From: Chrysochromulina parva
Lineage: Eukaryota > Haptophyta > Prymnesiales > Chrysochromulinaceae
Length of the DNA: 10,895 nt
NCBI GenBank assembly: GCA_002887195.1
Contig: PJAB01002027.1
Coordinates: 1 to 10,895 of the forward strand
Reading direction: 5' to 3'
Both the position numbers and the translations under genes were made by a program. Shown here piece by piece: positions 6,907-10,895 of the stretch (position 1 is the first letter of the stretch; each line of letters opens with the position of its first letter). The notes beneath the pieces were generated by a model, which did not search any database, had not been told where the DNA came from, and saw only the letters and a list, made by a program, of their open reading frames with translations.

Positions 6907-9192
6907 ATGACGAAATTCCTCATAGTCTTCACACAAGTTTCACACTTGTCGTGCGACACAACCATGCAGGCCTTCGTGCGCACCTCAGCGCCAGGCGTGC
7001 ACGTTGACGATGACGCGTCCTGGATCATTCGCCGCCGCCGCTACAGCCGGCAGCTTCTGGGTTTACCCAAGTGGCAGAAGCCACCAGACCTGAGCATCGA
7101 TCCGGAGAGCGGCTTGTTGTCTTTCATCAATCCAGACAAGACGGCGAAGGCCTTCTTCGTGTCCGTCCGCGGGCATACATGCCGTGGCGCAGGTGGCACA
7201 CTCGCGAGCACGACGTCCCCAACAGACGCGGATCGCACTGTGAAGGTGACCACCTTTGTCGTGGTCGTCGAGCCAAAACAACTCGTCGATGTTTGCAAGC
7301 TGCGAGGCCTCCGATCGCCGGCCGACGCGGACATTGCCTCCGACATCGTCGAGCTCTCATGGCCAATTGCTGCAGCCCCGTCTACATCACTGCGGAGTGG
7401 CCCGGCTGCGCCCTTGCCGCCTCCGCCGCTGCAGAGCGACTTGGACGCCATCGACTCGGGGCAGGTCAGTCCGCCGCCCCCGTGCCCTTCCGCGTGTGCG
7501 CCGTCAGATGAGCTGTCGTCCCTATCAGAGTTCGACGTGCGTGGCGGCTGTGGGGAGTTGACAAGGGAGTCACGCCCGCCGCCCCCCCCCTTCTTGGCGC
7601 TAAGTGCCTGCGAGCCATGCGAACCGCTCGTGCTCGGGTTTCCATTCGCTCCAGGCAAGGCCTACCTGTGCTCCCAAGGCGCCAACGGCCGTTTGACTCA
7701 CTTTGCCCACGCAAGCACGGCGCATGCAATCGATCTCGACGCCGAGATCGGCACCCCGGTGCTGGCGGTCGCGTCAGGGAGGGTGCATGCTCTTCGTGAG
7801 AGCGCGCCGCGCGGTGGCATCGACGTGATGCGCGCACTGATTACCACTGATTACCACTGATTACCACTGATTACCACTTGGCATCGACGTAATGCGCTCA
7901 TTGCCGCTGATGAGCGCTGATGAGCGCTGATGAGCGCTGATGAGCGCTGATGAGCGCTGATGACCGCTGATTACCACTGATGAGCGCTGATGGCGTTGCA
8001 TGCAGGTGAGCCTGCTCTTCCGTTACAATTACCACTGATGAGCGCTGATGGCGTTGCATGCAGGTGAGCCTGCTCTTCCGTTACAATTCGCTCACGTTGC
8101 TGCTTGAGGACGGCACGACCACCGTCGAGTGAGAGCGACTGATTGCGACTGATTGCGGCTGATTGCGACTGATTGCGGCTGATTGCGGCTGATTCGAGCT
8201 GATTGCGACTGATTGCGACTGGTTGCGGCTGATTGCGACTGATTGCGGCTGATTCATTGCGAGTGATTCGAGCTGATTGGTGCCGATTGGTACTGATGAC
8301 CACTGATTGGAGCTGATTGGCTTCCCTATCACAGGTACGTCCTGATTGCGACTGATTGCGACTGATTGCGACTGATTGCGACTGATTGGATTGGCTTCCC
8401 TATCACAGGTACGTTCACATCCGTGCGGGGAGCTCGCGCGTCGTCGTGGGCGAGCGCGTCGTGCCCGGACAGGTGCTCTGCGAGTCGGGGCAAGCGGGCT
8501 TCTGCCCGACGCCCCACCTTCATATAGAGGCGCATCGGGAGGGGCTGCGCAGGTGATGAGCACTGATTGCCCTTTGATTGCCAGCTGATGGACCGTTGAT
8601 TGCCAGCTGATGGACCGTTGATTGCCAGCTGATGGACCGTTGATTGCCAGCTGATGGACCGCTGATTGCCAGCTGATGGATCGTTGATTGCCAGCTGATG
8701 GACCGTTGATTGCCACTGACCCCAGATCTCGATCTCGTGACGCGCCGTGTTGGCAGCGACGCGGAGCCTTCGACCCCGATCGCCTTCGCGCTCAGTACGG
8801 CGCTCTCCGCGCGTCCGCACCCTCCGGTGAGCGCCGTACTGAGCGCCGACGGCCCGCCTGGGCGCGCCGAGTTGAGCACCGGGTGGTACGTGCCAACGGC
8901 TGGAGCTTGGTACGAGGCCAAGGCGGGGCGGGTGCCCGCGCCGCCCGGGCCCATTACGGCGCGAGCTGATTCCCTCGAGTCCCGAGGCGAGGTCGATGAG
9001 GAGGCCGACGAGCGGCAATCCGTGGCGATCCGTGGCAATCAGTGGCAATCAGGGGAGGTTGAGGAGGAGGCCGACGAGCGGCAGCAGCGGCTGCAGACGT
9101 CTGAGGTGGAGGGTGGCGCTCAGCACGGCGCATCGGATCGTTCAGATGAGGACAGCAGCGACGGCTGGGAGACGGTGAGCGAGGACGGGTGA
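6907..9192 (+). CDS. M23-type metallopeptidase, four exons, repeat-filled introns
   Basis: Proposed exons are 6907-7824, 8064-8128, 8409-8552 and 8757-9192, giving 520 residues. An internal ATG at 6964 is an alternative start. All three introns are GT-AG with phases 0, 2 and 2, and only this splicing rebuilds the M23 (LytM/lysostaphin-like) fold. Residues 1-110 are a beta-rich unknown N-terminal region and about 155-235 a Pro/Ser-rich linker. The peptidase region starts near CSQGANGRLTHF (His265) with AHAIDLDAEIGTPVLAVASG (Asp276) in exon 1. Exon 2 gives VSLLFRYNSLTLLLEDG, and exon 3 gives VEYVHIRAG (His331) and PTPHLHIEAH (His364, His366). Exon 4 gives SDAEPSTPIAF and WYVPTAGAWY, then an acidic tail. 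Known M23 enzymes use one Zn2+ held by His, Asp and the HLH His to cleave Gly-containing peptide bonds, often in peptidoglycan. Candidate ligands are all present. The family is of bacterial type, here fully intron-bearing. An extra 3' exon is possible. Splicing is inferred, not seen in transcripts. Confidence 0.85.
7825..8063 (+). repeat. Intron 1 of the M23 gene: 10-bp tandem units plus duplicated splice sites
   Basis: The donor is GTGATG at 7825 and the acceptor GCATGCAG ends at 8063, phase 0, 239 nt. The body is made of 10-bp units, first TGATTACCAC (about 7838-7876) and then TGATGAGCGC (about 7908-7989). A diverged copy of the exon 1/intron 1 junction lies at 7879-7890 and an exact copy of the acceptor plus exon 2 start at 7973-8030. 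CTGAT, a good match to the branch-point consensus, recurs in nearly every unit; the last one (8045-8049) is about 15 nt from the acceptor. Confidence 0.8.
7973..8088 (+). repeat. Perfect 58-bp tandem duplication across intron 1 acceptor and exon 2 start
   Basis: Positions 7973-8030 and 8031-8088 are identical and adjacent. Each copy carries the end of the array, the acceptor GCATGCAG and the first 25 nt of exon 2. Only the second copy continues into the conserved exon. The first copy read as exon gives VSLLFRYNYH and then a stop, so it must be skipped or removed. Confidence 0.9.
8129..8408 (+). repeat. Intron 2 of the M23 gene: 10-bp CTGATTGCGR array
   Basis: The donor is GTGAGAG at 8129 and the acceptor CTATCACAG ends at 8408, phase 2, 280 nt. 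Almost the whole intron is 10-bp units CTGATTGCGA or CTGATTGCGG with some decay in the middle, giving about twenty CTGAT words. The last CTGAT (8382-8386) has its A about 23 nt from the acceptor, a normal branch-point distance. A 26-nt segment spanning the acceptor and the first 6 nt of exon 3 is present twice, at 8315-8340 and 8389-8414. Confidence 0.8.
8553..8756 (+). repeat. Intron 3 of the M23 gene: six 22-bp tandem units
   Basis: The donor is GTGATGAGC at 8553 and the acceptor GTGTTGGCAG ends at 8756, phase 2, 204 nt. Six 22-bp units occupy 8575-8706, each with TTGATTGCCAG and CTGATGGACC, followed by a partial unit ending CTGAC at 8716-8720. That CTGAC sits about 37 nt before the acceptor. 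The AG at 8724-8725 is too close to it and gives the wrong phase. Joining 8552 to 8757 creates a Ser codon and the smooth reading EGLRSDAEPSTPIAF, which fixes the boundary. Confidence 0.75.
8989..9083 (+). repeat. 29-nt direct repeats enclosing inverted intron-type 10-bp units, in exon 4
   Basis: Near-identical 29-nt copies at 8989-9017 and 9055-9083 encode EVDEEADERQ and EVEEEADERQ. Between and overlapping them, 9015-9054 is four 10-bp units (GCAATCCGTG, GCGATCCGTG, GCAATCAGTG, GCAATCAGGG) whose complement is CACTGATTGC-like. That is the intron 2/3 unit in opposite orientation. The whole period is 66 nt, so the coding frame is kept. Confidence 0.75.
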
Positions 9193-9246
9193 GCGACCGT
9201 TGGAGAGGCTGTGGAAGCGCCGTGGTGAGCGAGGACGGGTGAGCGA
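9174..9246 (+). repeat. 24-nt direct repeat with GTGAGC words at the 3' end of the M23 gene
   Basis: Identical 24-nt copies lie at 9174-9197 and 9223-9246, 49 nt apart. Each contains GGTGAGCGAGGACGG followed by GTGAGCGAC, that is, two donor-like GTGAGC words. The first copy includes the stop TGA at 9190-9192. The repeat may mark a fourth intron or only a local duplication. Confidence 0.6.
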
Positions 9247-9501
9247 CGTCGTGCGTTTACGTGGAAGCACGGGCTGTGGTCCGGTCCTGTGGAAGCATGC
9301 GGTGGTCCATGCGCAACTCGGTCCATGGGCAACCAGGATGGTCTCGACTTGCTGTGGAACTGGAAGCGTCCGGTCAGCCCGCGCCGCTAGTAAGCGCCGC
9401 GCAAGAAGACCCGGCCGCTCCCTCCACAGCAACTCTCGTGTCTCATCTACATCACACGCGTGACAGCTGACACGATCGAGCACGACCCACACACCGCACA
9501 C
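9193..9501. other. Convergent 3' region between the M23 and armadillo genes
   Basis: The region lies between the proposed stop of the M23 gene and the stop of the minus-strand armadillo gene at 9502. Besides the second 24-nt repeat copy it holds a possible small exon at 9337-9390, after an AACCAG acceptor, encoding DGLDLLWNWKRPVSPRR and a stop. Joined to a donor at 9175 it is in phase. No branch-point array is seen, so this remains a weak alternative. No poly(A) signal is clear. Confidence 0.35.
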
Positions 9502-10895
9502 TTACGTATAAAACCCATCATCCCCGCCAGCACCACCGGGCTCATCGCCCCCGTCATCCCCGCCGCCGCCACCGGGCTCGTCATCGCCACCATCCCCGCC
9601 TCTGCCAGGATAGGTTCCCGGGGAGCCGCCCCGCGGCGGGGAGCCGCCCCGCGGCGGGTAGCCGCCCTGCGGCGGGTAGCCGCCCTGCGGCGGGTAGCCG
9701 CCCTGCGGCGGGTAGCCGCCCTGCGGCGGGTAGCCGCCCCGCGGCGGGGAGCCGCCCCGCGGCGGGGAGCCGCCCCGCGGCGGGTAGCCGCCCTGCGGCG
9801 GGTAGCCGCCCTGCGGCGGGGAGCCGCCCCGCGGCGGGGAGCCGCCCCGCGGCGGGTAGCCGCCCTGCGGCGGGTAGCCGCCCTGCGGCGGGTAGCCGCC
9901 CTGCGGCGGGTAGCCGCCCCGCGGCGGGTAGCCGCCCCGCGGCGGGTAGCCGCCCGGCGGCGGGTAGCCGCCCGGCGGCGGGTAGCCGCCCGGCGGCGGG
10001 TAGCCGCCCTGCGGCGGGTAGCCGCCCTGCGGCGGGTAGCCGCCCGGCGGCGGGTAGCCGCCCTGCGGCGGGTAGCCGCCCCGCGGCGGGGGGCCGACCT
10101 GCAGCGGCGCCATCATGCCGTACGGCATCATGCCCATCCCCATCCCCATACCCGGCTGCGGCTGCATCATGCCCATCCCCATCCACCTCTGAGCGATCAA
10201 GACCTTGTTCTCGGCGTTGACCGCGAGGTTCTCTAGCGCACCCGCCGCGTTCTTCTTTTGGTCATCCGTGCCGCTCTGCACCAGCGTCACGAGCGGCGCG
10301 ACGGCGCCAGCCTGCGCGATCAAGACCTGGTTCTCGGCGTTGTTGAACGCGAGGCTCCACAGCGCAACCGCCGCGTGCTCCTTTTGGCCATCTGTGCCGC
10401 TCTGCACCAGCGTCACGAGCGGCGCGATGGCGCCAGCCTGCGCGATCAAGACCTTGTTCTCGGCGTTGAACGCGAGCCACCGCAGCGCAGCCGCCGCCTG
10501 CTCCTTTTGGCCAGCCGTGCCGCTCTGCACCAGCGTCACGAGCGGCGCGATGGCGCCCGCCTGCGCGATCAAGACCTGGTTCTCGGCGTTGCACGCAAGG
10601 TTCCCCAGTGCACGCGCCGCGTGCTCCTTCTGGCCATCCGTGCCGCTCTGCACCAGCGTCACGAGCGGCACGATGGCGCCAGCCTGCGCGATCAAGACCT
10701 GGTTCTCGGCGTTGTTAGCCGCGAGGTTCGCCAGCGCAACCGCCAAACCCTCGCGCTCCATGACCGCTTGGAACGCGCCTTGCACGGTCACGTCGAGCGC
10801 CTTGATCTTGGGCAGCTGGCCTTCCTTGTCGCTCTGGTTGGTCACCGTCACGTCCGGCTTGGAGAGGAAGTCGAAGGCCTGCTGAGGCGTCTTGG
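9502..10895 (-). CDS. Armadillo-repeat protein with GG[YS]PP-repeat C-terminus (5'-partial)
   Basis: The frame is open to the window edge, so the N-terminus lies outside. The visible part starts [20 protein letters not shown]. After a short lead with [19 protein letters not shown] come four near-identical armadillo repeats of about 41-42 residues ([20 protein letters not shown], then [12 protein letters not shown] and an ALxxLA helix). A fifth is cut off after AENKVLIAQ. There the sequence switches to a Met/Gly/Pro segment ([20 protein letters not shown]), then about 26 hexapeptides GG(Y/S)PP(Q/R/P), and an acidic Gly-rich end stopping at 9502-9504 (TAA). Armadillo repeats stack into a superhelix that binds extended peptides; GGYPPQ-type tails occur in proteins that self-associate or bind membranes. 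The partner is unknown. The near-identity of repeats at DNA level points to recent amplification or gene conversion. The call is firm for armadillo repeats, open for role. Confidence 0.88.
   Translation of the reverse strand, partial: KTPQQAFDFLSKPDVTVTNQSDKEGQLPKIKALDVTVQGAFQAVMEREGLAVALANLAANNAENQVLIAQAGAIVPLVTLVQSGTDGQKEHAARALGNLACNAENQVLIAQAGAIAPLVTLVQSGTAGQKEQAAAALRWLAFNAENKVLIAQAGAIAPLVTLVQSGTDGQKEHAAVALWSLAFNNAENQVLIAQAGAVAPLVTLVQSGTDDQKKNAAGALENLAVNAENKVLIAQRWMGMGMMQPQPGMGMGMGMMPYGMMAPLQVGPPPRGGYPPQGGYPPPGGYPPQGGYPPQGGYPPPGGYPPPGGYPPPGGYPPRGGYPPRGGYPPQGGYPPQGGYPPQGGYPPRGGSPPRGGSPPQGGYPPQGGYPPRGGSPPRGGSPPRGGYPPQGGYPPQGGYPPQGGYPPQGGYPPRGGSPPRGGSPGTYPGRGGDGGDDEPGGGGGDDGGDEPGGAGGDDGFYT
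9619..10090 (-). repeat. 18-bp minisatellite encoding (GG[YS]PP[QRP])n
   Basis: About 26 copies of an 18-nt unit, GGGTAGCCGCCCTGCGGC and variants, lie without interruption. Variation is limited to two codons, Tyr/Ser (TA or GA) and Gln/Arg/Pro (CTG, CCG or CCCG context). Blocks of the same variant order recur, which suggests higher-order duplication. Most units carry a CCGCGG or CTGCGG palindrome-like word. The array lacks stops in other frames too, which explains long shadow frames on both strands. Confidence 0.85.
10189..10780 (-). repeat. Tandem armadillo-coding repeats, period about 123-126 bp
   Basis: Four full copies and one truncated copy of a 123-126 bp unit carry almost the same bases, including third codon positions. 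For example, TGCACCAGCGTCACGAGCGG is shared by all four full units. Differences concentrate in the ALxxLA helix codons. Purely selected protein repeats usually diverge at silent sites, so recent duplication or homogenisation is likely. Confidence 0.75.

Noticed and set aside
8575..8717. CRISPR-like array of regular 22-bp repeats
   Set aside because: The units are head to tail with no unique spacers, lie inside a eukaryotic intron, and no cas gene is near.
8726..8756. Acceptor at 8725 (ACCCCAG) for intron 3
   Set aside because: It lies only about 6 nt from the CTGAC branch candidate and puts exon 4 in a frame that loses the GWYVPTAGAWY end and stops at about 8969.
8081..9048. Minus-strand frames of 211 and 239 codons with NQ/SISWQS repeats
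   Set aside because: They are antisense to the intron arrays and exons of the M23 gene, whose conserved motifs fix the plus strand.
9460..10236. Plus-strand frame of 258 codons with RRVAAL repeats
   Set aside because: It is the shadow of the 18-bp array, open because the unit has no stop in that frame. The minus frame has the armadillo repeats upstream.

Overview
The window looks like nuclear DNA of a GC-rich unicellular eukaryote, most plausibly a haptophyte-like or similar chromalveolate alga. This is an inference, because no marker gene is present. The eukaryotic case rests on a U-box protein, an armadillo-repeat protein, and a peptidase gene whose conserved domain is recovered only by removing three GT-AG introns in perfect phase. 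Genes sit on both strands without operon structure, and short-period tandem repeats run through both introns and coding sequence.

Layout. 1-540: GC-rich, palindrome-rich DNA without a convincing gene, including a perfect 14-bp hairpin at 298-334. 540-850: an AT-richer island packed with GATACAT/ATGTATC heptamers and bounded by two GATACGTATC palindromes. 851-1278 (-): a gene remnant with an acidic stretch and a Lys/Ser/Pro-rich tail, the tail put out of frame by an 11-nt duplication. 1279-1681: no gene. 1682-5590 (-): a huge intronless ORF for a low-complexity protein with KD, AEK-type, GDAR, GDLG, DARH and His/Asp repeats. 5757-6557 (+): a U-box protein with a C-terminal membrane segment, divergent from the previous gene across about 170 bp. 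6907-9192 (+): an M23-type metallopeptidase gene in four exons. 9502-10895 (-): an armadillo-repeat protein ending in about 26 GG[YS]PP hexapeptides, convergent with the peptidase gene and cut by the window edge at its 5' side.

The most interesting part is the peptidase gene. Introns 1 and 2 consist largely of 10-bp tandem units and intron 3 of 22-bp units; all carry a CTGAT core that matches the branch-point consensus. The splice junctions have themselves been copied inside the arrays: the intron 1 donor, the intron 1 acceptor together with the first 25 nt of exon 2 (a perfect 58-bp duplication), and the intron 2 acceptor. The copied acceptors read CAG|GTGAGC and CAG|GTACGT, so each is also a donor-like site. 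They could act as zero-length recursive splice points, or record intron growth by tandem duplication of AG|GT sequence. The same 10-bp unit occurs inverted inside exon 4, between two 29-nt direct repeats.

No shared pathway between the genes can be claimed. The U-box protein suggests ubiquitin ligation at a membrane, the armadillo protein a binding scaffold, and the M23 protein cleavage of Gly-containing peptides or peptidoglycan.
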